Assembly: GCF_051622035.1 (NCBI RefSeq)
Contig: NC_135366.1
Coordinates: 2,697,001-2,761,000 of the forward strand
Length of the DNA: 64,000 nucleotides
Direction of reading: 5' to 3'
Origin: Arctopsyche grandis
Taxonomy: Eukaryota > Arthropoda > Insecta > Trichoptera > Hydropsychidae
The position numbers were made by a program, and so were the translations under genes. Shown here in pieces: positions 25,101-33,810 of the stretch; position 1 is the first letter of the stretch, and the number at the start of each line of letters is the position of its first letter. The notes beneath the pieces are model-generated. The model worked only from the letters and a program-made list of their open reading frames with translations. It was not told where the DNA came from and made no database searches.

Positions 25101-26032
25101 GTCGTTCTTTAATCAGTTGTTACCTTTATCGACTCGGACTCGTATCATAGTAACACAACTAACGAGACTAATCGAGATCGATTTATATAATACGTGCGTG
25201 AATCTTATATATAAAGCCGAAATGGTGTCTGTAATTCAATTCTGATTGGCTGTCTTCAAAGTCGTTTCTGATTGGCTGGATTAGTCAAAGTCGTTTGTGA
25301 TTGGTCGATCGTTAAATAATATGAAAAAAAAACAAATGAAGATTTTTTCATGATTTTCATTTACCGTAGTTTCCACTAATAAATAACAAGAAGATTTGTA
25401 AATCTCATACGACGCGAATCATACATACATACACCTGAAAAAAAAAAAAACCCAAACAATTGAATATGCACAAATTTCCCCACATTTAAAATGACATTGT
25501 CTCGCTCATAATTAGGAGCACTCATTGTCTATGACCCACCTTCACAATAACAACGCTTTCCCTCCCCCTCCCTCTAACCGACACGTCAGATGGAGACAAA
25601 ACACACACACACACACACAAATAAATTGAAGAGCACAACGAAACGAAGCATCAACTCATCAAAATGAATAAAGAAAAATTGAACGCACACGTAACATATT
25701 GCACAAAGCGTTTCGGAAATTGCGAAAGCCGGCACCGGCGAATTTTGACAGCGCGTCAGAGGTGCCAACGCACAAACGATAATACATTTCCGAATTGGAT
25801 GCCAGACCGAATGACAGATGGGTGATGAGATGTTGCACAATGAGGGGGCGGCAGGTGGGAGGTGGGGGTACCTGTAGACGAAGAGGGCGCCCTCGATGCC
25901 GGTTTTGGCCCACTCTTGGTCCCCGAAGGCGTAGAGAGCCACGTGCGCCGAAGAGTCCACGATGTCCTTGGCGTAAGGATCCACCCGGCGAAGAGCCGCC
26001 ACGTTCATGCGGGCCTCGTCAGCGTCCCCCAT
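22143..26032 (-). CDS. DCP1: mRNA-decapping enzyme 1 (DCP1)
   Basis: DCP1 activates the decapping enzyme DCP2 in cytoplasmic P-bodies, exposing mRNAs to 5'-3' decay. Two coding exons on the minus strand: 26032-25872 (ATG at 26032-26030) and 23223-22143. The join is phase 2 and rebuilds the EVH1 domain: RMNVAALRRVDPYAKDIV, then EGALFVYR joined to RSGPPNHSLLVMNRL, then EPFLLYRN and FGLWFYDRDEC (residues about 8-125). A metazoan DCP1 short motif (LMSNPVHSVEHIEKQQRS) lies in the linker. The C-terminal trimerisation segment is LTRNQLLQALNYLIKND to the end. About 413 residues, shorter than vertebrate DCP1A but normal for insects. The open frame continues upstream of the ATG, but MGDADEARMN aligns with the start of known DCP1 proteins. 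Tail-to-tail with BAMBI. Confidence 0.93.
23432..23924. mobile_element. piggyBac-type TTAA MITE, family P2, copy 1
   Basis: Flanked by TTAA (23428-23431 and 23925-23928). The ends are CCGTTTGCCCGCGGCCG and CGCGGGCAAAGGG, an imperfect inverted repeat. Nearly the same sequence is at 43641-44120. Non-coding, about 490 bp. Confidence 0.8.
24440..24620 (-). mobile_element. LINE 3' end, family R, copy 4
   Basis: A degraded minus-strand copy. TGATGGATGAAGACTTCTCC and CGCTTCCATTCTTCTCTATT match the R-family 3' end, followed by a decayed VKWHLKE-like stretch in reverse. Lies in the DCP1 intron. Confidence 0.55.
24834..24915. repeat. 21-bp minisatellite, about 4 units
   Basis: The unit CCTTTTTCATTTCAAATTGA recurs four times with small differences, drifting at both ends. 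Single location in the window. Confidence 0.85.
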
Positions 26033-26507
26033 GGCGTCGGTGACAATGGCAATGTCAATGTCAACCACGACCACGACCACGACCACGTCTCGCTCTTTCC
26101 TCGACGAACGTAACTCTCGGCGCGGCGGAGTCACCGACCGCTGATCTCCGAACAGCGAAAAACGAGCTCCGAACCGAGTCGCAGCGATCGCGGGCCACCG
26201 ATAGTCGACAGCCGACAGTCGACAGCCGCGCCGCAAACGCACCGAATTCGCGCAGGCTGCCAACCTTCACATTCGTGACGTCGCTAACTCGACCTGCTGC
26301 CAAATTGTGCAATATGCGAACACTTTCCACTCTCGACGAATTCATATCACGATAAAACGCATTCATTTTGTTTCTTTTATTTCGTGTTTTTATTCTGAAT
26401 CGGTTCGACGTCTTCGGAGTTCGTTGTGCAATTGTGATATTTGCGGCCATACTTACCGTCGAGCTACCTACACTGCTGCCTTTTCGAGCCGAGGGGTCAT
26501 CAATTAA
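26033..26507 (-). promoter_or_regulatory. DCP1 5' flank
   Basis: GC-richer sequence directly upstream of the DCP1 start, with many TCGNC/CGA repeats and the ACCACGACCACGACC run at about 26067-26087. Taken as 5' UTR and promoter from its position; no start site can be fixed. Confidence 0.4.
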
Positions 26508-26515
26508 GTTTTTAC

Positions 26516-26729
26516 CATAGAAGTAGAATGCATAGAATCGCTCTTAGCCTCCAAAAATGTTGCTACAAAAACTCTGCGCGGCAGAGTTTGTTCATTGTTT
26601 GCTAAACTTCGTTTCTCTCTCTCTCTCTCTCTCTTGTCTCTCTTCTGACTTTCCGTTTTTCTCTTCGATGGCTCGTTTTTAGACGGTAATTTTGTTAACA
26701 ATGACCATTCTATGCATTCTACTTCTGTG
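26516..26729. mobile_element. hAT-type MITE, family G, copy 2
   Basis: Terminal inverted repeat CATAGAAGTAGAATG / CATTCTACTTCTGTG and perfect 8-bp flanks GTTTTTAC (26508-26515, 26730-26737). It contains a (TC)n run at about 26610-26633. Inverted relative to copy 1 at 17303. Confidence 0.85.
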
Positions 26730-27032
26730 GTTTTTACACAACTGTAAGTACTTTTGACGTCAGATGGAAAGCGTTTCACATACAATTATGACTACCTCGC
26801 GAAGTATTTCATTCTACTGTTCCCTCTTGACATTGACCGAGAAAAAAACCGCCATTACACAGAGTTGTTGCAGCGTAAATAAGAACCTTTACAAATGATG
26901 AAATTATTCAATTTGTACATACATAAACGCAGAGATTTCAAAGTCGTATATTGTATTTTGTATTTTACTTAACACCTTTGTAGAGGGTAAATTGCGTCAA
27001 ATGTGCATTGTACGTATTATTATTGATTAGCT

Positions 27033-27194
27033 TGTGGTGGCTCGCTTATACGACATGGTCGAGTTTGGTTGCCTTCCTGCGAGTGGGGACCAACCCGGCT
27101 GGGTTCGGAGAGCTACTACTCACTCTGTCTTCAGCTGTCATATAATAAACACGTGCATTAACATGCCAGTCGTCTCATTCGTTCATCCTCCATA
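27033..27194 (+). repeat. 5' LTR of the short element
   Basis: Starts TGTGGTGGCTCGCTTATACG and ends at CCTCCATA just before the primer-binding-like site. Contains AATAAA (27150s), as expected of an LTR. Confidence 0.85.
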
Positions 27195-27946
27195 CTGGTG
27201 ACCCCCGACATCGAGCCACGCAGCCTCGATCAATTTCAACATGCCGCTCATCCCTGCCTCGCCGAGCCAGGCGGGGAAGCTACCCGCCGCGCCCCCATCG
27301 TCATCAACACGCCCATGACAATAAACGAGCAGACACGGCTACCTACCTACCTACCTACCTACCGACGTCCAGCCACAACGTCGATGACAGGTGCTTAAAA
27401 AAATGGGGGAGCGAATGAGACGACGATCTTGACAGCTGGATGTGGAGTCATGCGCGATCCACTACACATAGAACGGTCATCCAGCACCACAAGACATACA
27501 CCACCTCAGCACCATCATCATCATCATCATCATCAAGGCCCCGTCCGTCCCCACGAGCGTCGTCACGCCGAGACGGGCGGTAGCGCTACAACACCTCCAC
27601 GAGCCACAACGACTCACAGTCCAGCTCGGAGTATCATCAACCACATCGATGCCCCTGCCGCCCCCGCCGCCCCACCAACCGACATCAGCCTCGGAAGAGC
27701 GGCGCCGCCGCAGCATCGCATCGCGCGACCATCGGACCACCCACCGTCCTGCTCGCGACGTCACCGCCCTCGAATCTACCGACCATTCAGGGCGGTACAC
27801 CTATGTACACAGCGGATGACCCACGTCAACATTTTTTTTTCTCCCCACGTAATAATTTTTTCTCTTTGTGTAACAATAATTTTTTTTCTTTTGTAAAATT
27901 TGTTTCTTTGTAATTTTGGTATCGCTGATGCTGGGGGGGGGAGTGA

Positions 27947-28107
27947 TGTGGTGGCTCGCTTATACGACATGGTCGAGTTTGGTTGCCTTCCTGCGAGTGG
28001 GGACCAACCCGGCTGGGTTCGGAGAGCTACTACTCACTCCGTCTTCAGCTGTCATATAATAAACACGTGCATTAACATGCCAGTCGTCTCTCCGTTCATC
28101 CCCTATA
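27947..28107 (+). repeat. 3' LTR of the short element
   Basis: Same start and body as 27033-27194 with only a handful of differences, and preceded by the polypurine tract. Confidence 0.85.
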
Positions 28108-28433
28108 AGCTTTAAGCTAAAATTTAATTTAATAAATAAAAATAAAAACAGATGCTTTATTACAATGTACAAGGCTTAATACATAGAAAGAGGTATGTAT
28201 AGTTTTATATACAGAAATAAGTTAAGAAAAGATAGAGGCCAGTATTTAAAAGAAGCCATATATAAAACGGTTCGGTGATTATTATGCAAAAAGCGATCTC
28301 GCGCATGTCACTTAAATTCCGATAACGGAACATCTGGCACCCAAAAACTCCATTAACCCTCCAGAGACGAGAGATTTTTTTCATTAATAAAAGAATATAT
28401 CAACCATATTTCTTTGACAAATATTCATCTTAA

Positions 28434-29396
28434 CCCTTTGGCTGCTACGAGGTTTTTCAATGTCCAAGCGAAAAATGCTAACATTTGTAATTATTTTGAA
28501 AAAAAATAAATATAATATTTTTTTTTACATACTTACTTCGCCGAACACTCGTAATTTTTATAATACTTTATATACATTTTTAAGAAGCAGTCGTGGACTC
28601 GTGCTCTCTCTTTCTGTCTTGCTTTTACATGCGTGCGTGCGAAAGAGATACCTACATACATATATACACTAAATAAGTTTTGACGATTGTTTTCCGAGGC
28701 TTTATTCTTTTCAATAATCTATTTTTAGATATCGATGTATCCTTACAACATGCGATATATTCGAAACAGGTAGCGGTCTCTCTCTCTTTCTTTCTTGGTT
28801 TTAATTGTGTACGTATGAGCGAGACACACAAGGATGCGAAGTTTCTAATAATCAAATAATTTTTCAACATGTATCATAAACATTTTGTATGCATTTCAGT
28901 TGCATTTGATTGATTGCATGAATTCGTGATGTCTCGTGACCTATATAATTGAAAGCGGATTTCTATTGTTTTTTGCCATTTATTTTAACTCTGCAAAATG
29001 ATATCGGACAGTGAAAGTGATGAAAGCGAAATAATAGCTCCTCGCCGAGGAACTCGACAAATCAGCAGCTCTACTGATTCTGAAAATGAATTTATCGATA
29101 ATAATCAATTCCCAAGTAATAACTCCTTATATGACATTGACAACGAACCCGAAATTTACTTTGATGATGATCCCGAAATTGAAGAGCTTTTATTTAAAAA
29201 ATTGATAAATATTTATAAAGCTTGATTGAAAAATAAATATAAATACGTATATAAAAAAAATGTTTCGTGCCACTGATGCGCTGGTGGCTCAAAGAAAGTA
29301 TTGAAATACGACAATTAATGACGTCAACAACGATCGTCGTAGCAATCTTCGCCGATTTCAAAACAACGATTTATCGTTGTTGTAGCAGTCAAAGGG
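28434..29396 (+). mobile_element. piggyBac-type TTAA element P4 with a short ORF, nested in P5
   Basis: Perfect TTAA flanks (28430-28433, 29397-29400). The tips CCCTTTGGCTGCTAC and GTAGCAGTCAAAGGG are a near-perfect inverted repeat. 963 bp. It carries one ATG-started acidic ORF (28998-29225). Confidence 0.85.
28998..29225 (+). CDS. acidic N-terminal fragment of a piggyBac-type transposase
   Basis: 75 codons with an ATG, inside TTAA element P4. The product is rich in Asp, Glu and Ser (MISDSESDESEI, then DNEPEIYFDDDPEIEELL), like the acidic leader of piggyBac-derived transposases. The catalytic core is absent from the element, so it is probably a remnant of an internally deleted transposon and not a host gene. 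A working small protein cannot be excluded, since the frame is intact. Confidence 0.5.
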   Translation: MISDSESDESEIIAPRRGTRQISSSTDSENEFIDNNQFPSNNSLYDIDNEPEIYFDDDPEIEELLFKKLINIYKA

Positions 29397-29882
29397 TTAA
29401 TCAAGCAAAAATAATAAAAAAAAAAATTAAAGCGCTTTCAGGTAAAAATCCATGTAGCCATATGGCTACGCTCGTCGTTACAGGGGGCGTGTCAGTAATT
29501 CCGCGCGACAACAGATCGCAATACGCTAGACGAATATCCTGCCCTCCAAAATATTTTTAGATAAAAGAAAAAAATCCAAGATGCCTTTAGTTATGTGCTT
29601 AGTCTATTTATAACCCCATATATTTTTTTTTTCATAAAATCAATATTTTTTTTTTTATAAAATCAGTATATTTTGTCAGATACAAAATATACCTGCAAGC
29701 TAAGGGTTTGAGTAAAAACAATAATTCGGTGAATTGTTACAAACATACCACACCCCAAAACATCGGAATTTTGACCAATTTGACCAATACCAAACCCTTA
29801 AAAATAATCATTATATATGTAGGTACTTTGAAGGACCAAGGAGAAATAAAAAGCAACCATTTACATAAAAGAAAACATTTAT

Positions 29883-30359
29883 TTAATATATATGATCTAA
29901 TTCTCCATCAATCCATATGCGTGTTGTACTCGCTTCGTTGCTCGTAAAGTTGTCGTTTCCTCCGACCTGTCTCCCTCTAATTCGCATTTCTGCATTTGCA
30001 GCAAATTGACGACGACTAAGATTATTTACAAGACCGCCATCATCTTCTTCGGCACTGTCTTCATCGGTCAATACGTTCGATTCGGGAGGACAAATAAATA
30101 TATCCGTTTCCATCTCCATCTCCATATCGAGCAAATCGTCATCGTCAGTCCCAGGTTCTTCTAACAAATTTAATATGTCTCCAACAGTTAAGTCTTCATT
30201 AGATCTGAAATGGGCCCAAAAATTGGCGTTAGATTTTGTGTATATATTACAAAAAAACACCAAAAACATCGAACAGTAATCAAAATAATTTGACACGGGA
30301 AAAGACTGGCGTAGCCATATGGATACGCAAGCATTTGGGATTGAATTATAGCTATACAA
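29883..30359 (-). pseudogene. PGBD-type piggyBac transposase, N-terminal fragment
   Basis: The minus strand encodes NEDLTVGDILNLLEEPGTDD, then DIFICPPESNVLTDEDSAEE and GGLVNNLSRRQFAANAEMRI, which match the acidic N-terminal leader of insect PGBD-like transposases. The DDE core and C-terminal Cys-rich domain that should follow are missing. The start used in the frame is not reliable. A dead transposon fragment belonging to element P5. Confidence 0.75.
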
Positions 30360-30820
30360 TACATATTTGAAAGCACCTAAGTATGTACATTTATAGCACT
30401 ACACATTGACATAATAAATGTATTCATAAAAGTAATGAAAGGCATTTAAAAGTTTAAAAATAAATGCACTTACGTTTTCGAACAGTCCATTTTTGGTTAA
30501 AAATTTCAACCGCAAATTGTAACTCCTCTCTTTGTTTCTGGTAGCTGTTCCCTCCACTGTAGCACACCAATAACTGTTAAGCGTATCCAAAGGGACAAAA
30601 CTCGCGCAAAAAAAACCGTAATCAGGTATAAGTGGGGGCGCTGGGGATTTAATTTCGCCATTGCATATACTGTTGCCGTATGGCTACGTACGTACTTGGA
30701 GGGTTTGAAAGCTGACCACGTGAAATATTTTACTAACGAGAATTCGAGTGCCAGATATTCTGTATTCGCGATTTTTGTGGCAACGATTGTCGTGCGTGCG
30801 ATCGCAATAATCCGTTTACC

Positions 30821-33799
30821 ATTTAAAGCCTAAAAGACGGGAATACGTGTAATGACGATCATTTCGCCAACTTATTAATCTAGAAACTATATAGAAACAT
30901 CTTTCAAAATTTTTATTTTTATTGTTTGCCCAACTAGTGGGAGCAATAAAAATAAAAGTCGGAAGATATTTGTATTAGACGATAGAGACGTATTTATTTT
31001 AATGTTATTTGACTCCCAATGAAACTAATCCACACGCGTTTTCTTTTCGGTATTTCAGTATTCAATATTTTCATGATTTCTTTTATCCAAATAGTAGGAC
31101 AAAATTATAAAATTTGGGCAATAATAATTTATTATATCAATAATATACTGCTATTATGCGTTTGGATTTAATGTACGTACTTCCATTTAAGACGATGTAT
31201 TTTTATTATTTTACATTTATATTTTTTACAAAAGGAATTATACGAAACTTAAATAAAAAAATAAATATATACATAGACTCACTATCTAAATTTAAAAGTT
31301 AAAAATAGTCATATACTATTTTCAATTATCAGTGAAAGATAAAGATAACAGAAACACGGGGCTCCCACAAATGCTATTTTTTTTAACTTAAAAATTGAAT
31401 TACTGCGACCTATAAAGTTTTGAGTTGTTATTCTAAACATCTCGATCTAATTATCTTGTTTTTTAGGAGACCTAAGCATATGCATATGTATGTAGTTACT
31501 AAATTTAAATCGTAGAAAAAATCATAAAGAAAAATTTGATGTTAACGATTTCCAGTCTAATAAGAGTACACACATTCATAAATATTACGTACTTAGAAAT
31601 CTTCGTATGATTGGAAATGAAAAACGAATTTTATGGTTAGTAAATCAAGGAATAAGTTTTATCGATAAAAAATGATTACAATAGAAGTCAACGCTTCAAT
31701 TTCACAGAAATCGAATTGCACAAGTGTGTCGTAAGACTAAACGTTTCATTTATAAATGTCATATTTGTACTACCTATGAATTTGTTTTCGGCTTGTACAA
31801 TTTATTATAAATATGTTATTCGTTCGATCTTTATTGTTTACGTCAAGTTGTTAACAAATTCTTCGACGTATATAGATCGCAAAACAACTTCACAAGTTTG
31901 ATAGCCTTGCATAGGGCAGCGACTGACGACCCCTGCCTTATCGCTTCGCGTACAGAGATCGGAAATGCGTGCTTATCGTCGTGTTTATTTAACGACCTGC
32001 AAAATAGAATGAATTTTACTTATTTCAATAATAAAATGGGTCCACCTACCTTAAAAAAAATAGTTAATAAAATTCAAATCTATTAACCAAAATAATCTTC
32101 GTTATTCTTGTCATGCCGAAAATCTTCAATATTCGGCTAGTAGAATCTTTTCGAATGTATTCCAAATAAGAGTGAGAATTGATGATGATAAAAAAAAAAT
32201 GAATACGACTCGTAGATCGACGTTGCACGATCTCTGGGTTTGTGAGTGCGAGTGTCGGTCGTGTTGTCGACGGCTCCACGTGCGTTGGTTGTTTACAAGC
32301 GGTTGTCTTCGTGGAAGTTCAGCTGCTGCTGCTGTTTGCTACTCCTACTCCTGCCACTTCCACCGCTTCCACCGCTTTACTCGCACTTCTAGGGCAGCAT
32401 CAATCTTCGTCAGCTCTTCGAGGCCGATCCACCGCATCCGAGTGGGTATCCTCTGCATTTCCCTTTTCGAAAATTCCTATTCCACTTCGGTTATCAACAG
32501 TTAAAGCTAATTTGTTGTCAAACACGTGACCTCCAATCTTCCGCCTTCACATTCGACACCAATTCACATTCCGTATGCGTGTCCACGCACACACTGAAAT
32601 AAATTCAATTCGATTTTTTAATTCTTTTGTTTAGAGTATTTAAACTCGTTCGAAATTTATGGCCATAAAGAGCAATATTTAGTACATGATCACTTTCCAT
32701 TTTTTCTGCAACCTAAATAGGCACATTAAATTAAATGTTTTTTTTTTTATTTACAATCATTTTAAAATTGTGTAAGAAAATAATTATTTTTAGGAAAATT
32801 ATATTATCAACACATGCCTACAAAGGCAAACATTTTACAGTTCGATTTAAATTTAAAATGGAGGGGGGGGGGGGGGATATCCTAATAATGCCACTGTTTA
32901 ACGAATGTAATTTATTTAAATAAGTAGTCCTTAAGCTTCCGAATAACCTTGGCTACAGCTATAAATTTTCAGTAATAAAACTTGTCAACTTGCCTTTCAT
33001 TTTCGATAAAATACAATGCTGCTATAACTCTTTGAAATTATTGATTTAATTTTATTATCAGTAATCGTAAATTTAATGTTGAAAATATACATTTCTTTTT
33101 TTATTAAAATAATACTGTACTATTATTAGTTTCTTAATTGACGCTTATCTCCCATGTTCATTTTGTGTTGAATATACTTTTGATGTTGGTGTAGCTCATG
33201 AATATTTATATGTAGTACCGGTTCAAACATAGTTTGTATGTTTTGGTCGTATCGAACACGTGGTTCTATTTGAATTATTTGTCGCTTCAAGTAGGTAGAA
33301 TTGCTATTTTTTTCGAGTCAGATTACTCTAATTAACTAATTATCTCACTATAAGTTATATGCCGTGTGAAATAAATAGATTTTGACTTTTATTAGATCGA
33401 TATATGTATGTAAATCGAGCAACATATGTATGCTAACCTAGATAGTTCTCTTCAGTCTTGATTTATTTATACAATATTTGTCATTCCGTATAATGTTTAG
33501 ACAAACACTTCTTAAAACACGTATGAGAGTTATCTGTATACTAGTGCACTTAAAACACCCGTTTCGATAACAAATATTATACATATGTATAATAAAAAGT
33601 TATATCCTTTTTACAATTTAATTGAACTGTAGTTTATTTAAATTTATTAGAGCGAAATTGTTTGTTATTTAGTTATTTGTTACATATTAAACATGATGCG
33701 AGGTCAATTAGTGATTATCAAAACATTATTTTACATATTGTATATGTAGATTTGAAATTAATATGTTATTTGTTTCATAATTATAAAATTCATTTGCAG
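30821..33799 (+). promoter_or_regulatory. GART upstream region
   Basis: No gene is seen. The first GART coding exon follows an acceptor (CATTTGCAG ending at 33799) only 11 bases before the ATG, so an upstream untranslated exon must exist. The GC-richer stretch 32220-32560 is the best place for it and for the promoter. A run of 14 G lies at 32863-32876. Elsewhere AT-rich with nothing recognised. Confidence 0.45.
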
Positions 33800-33810
33800 T
33801 TTATAAGACA

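Larger units (their letters stand above)
23224..25871 (-). other. DCP1 intron
   Basis: The single coding-region intron, with GT/AG borders. It holds a TTAA MITE (23432-23924), a LINE tail (24440-24620), a minisatellite (24834-24915), and three ATTGGC/ATTGGT motifs between 25240 and 25310 in a local repeat of CAAAGTCGTTTCTGATTGG type. Confidence 0.75.
27033..28107 (+). mobile_element. short LTR retrotransposon (non-autonomous, TRIM-like)
   Basis: Two nearly identical direct repeats of about 161 bp flank roughly 750 bp. A 4-bp duplication AGCT borders the element (27029-27032, 28108-28111). A primer-binding-like TGGTGACCCCCGACATC follows the first LTR, and a G-rich polypurine tract (about 27932-27943) precedes the second. 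The internal part is far too short for gag-pol and starts with a gag-like frame (MTPDIEPRSLDQFQHAAHP), rich in His/Pro codons. Ty3/Gypsy-like by the primer-site context, but this is inference. The high LTR similarity points to a fairly young insertion. A fossil, not coding-competent. Confidence 0.85.
28357..30703 (-). mobile_element. piggyBac-like element (P5), decayed, inserted in family M
   Basis: Bordered by TTAA on the left (28353-28356) and a decayed site on the right (about 30704-30709). The tips CCCTCCA / TGGAGGG are inverted. Subterminal copies of a GTAGCCATATGGCTAC-like motif lie near 29455, 30308 and 30674. It carries the N-terminal part of a PGBD-type transposase on the minus strand and itself contains another TTAA element (28434-29396). 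Confidence 0.75.
28269..30820. mobile_element. palindromic MITE, family M, split by a piggyBac-type insertion
   Basis: Left part 28269-28352 begins GGTTCGGTGATTATTATGCA and reads to CACCCAAAAACTCCA. Right part 30707-30820 ends GCAATAATCCGTTTACC. The two halves rejoin as the same roughly 190-bp palindromic element found whole at 41171-41359. The interrupting block starts at the TTAA at 28353. Non-coding. Confidence 0.8.

Noticed and set aside
25195-25330. Helitron-like start (CTTATATATAAAGCC) in the DCP1 intron
   Set aside because: No CTRR-type 3' end or hairpin was found nearby and no second copy exists in the window.
25586-26263. Longer N-terminal extension or separate gene overlapping DCP1 exon 1
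   Set aside because: The frame extends upstream by chance and runs through the donor at 25871 downstream; only MGDADEARMN to EGALFVYR matches DCP1.
27429-27896. His- and Pro-rich protein, and a poly-Met frame on the other strand
   Set aside because: Both come from low-complexity CAT repeats inside the short LTR element.
32172-32529. A small protein gene upstream of GART
   Set aside because: Two overlapping frames with serine-rich, motif-free products; the location suggests promoter or 5' UTR.
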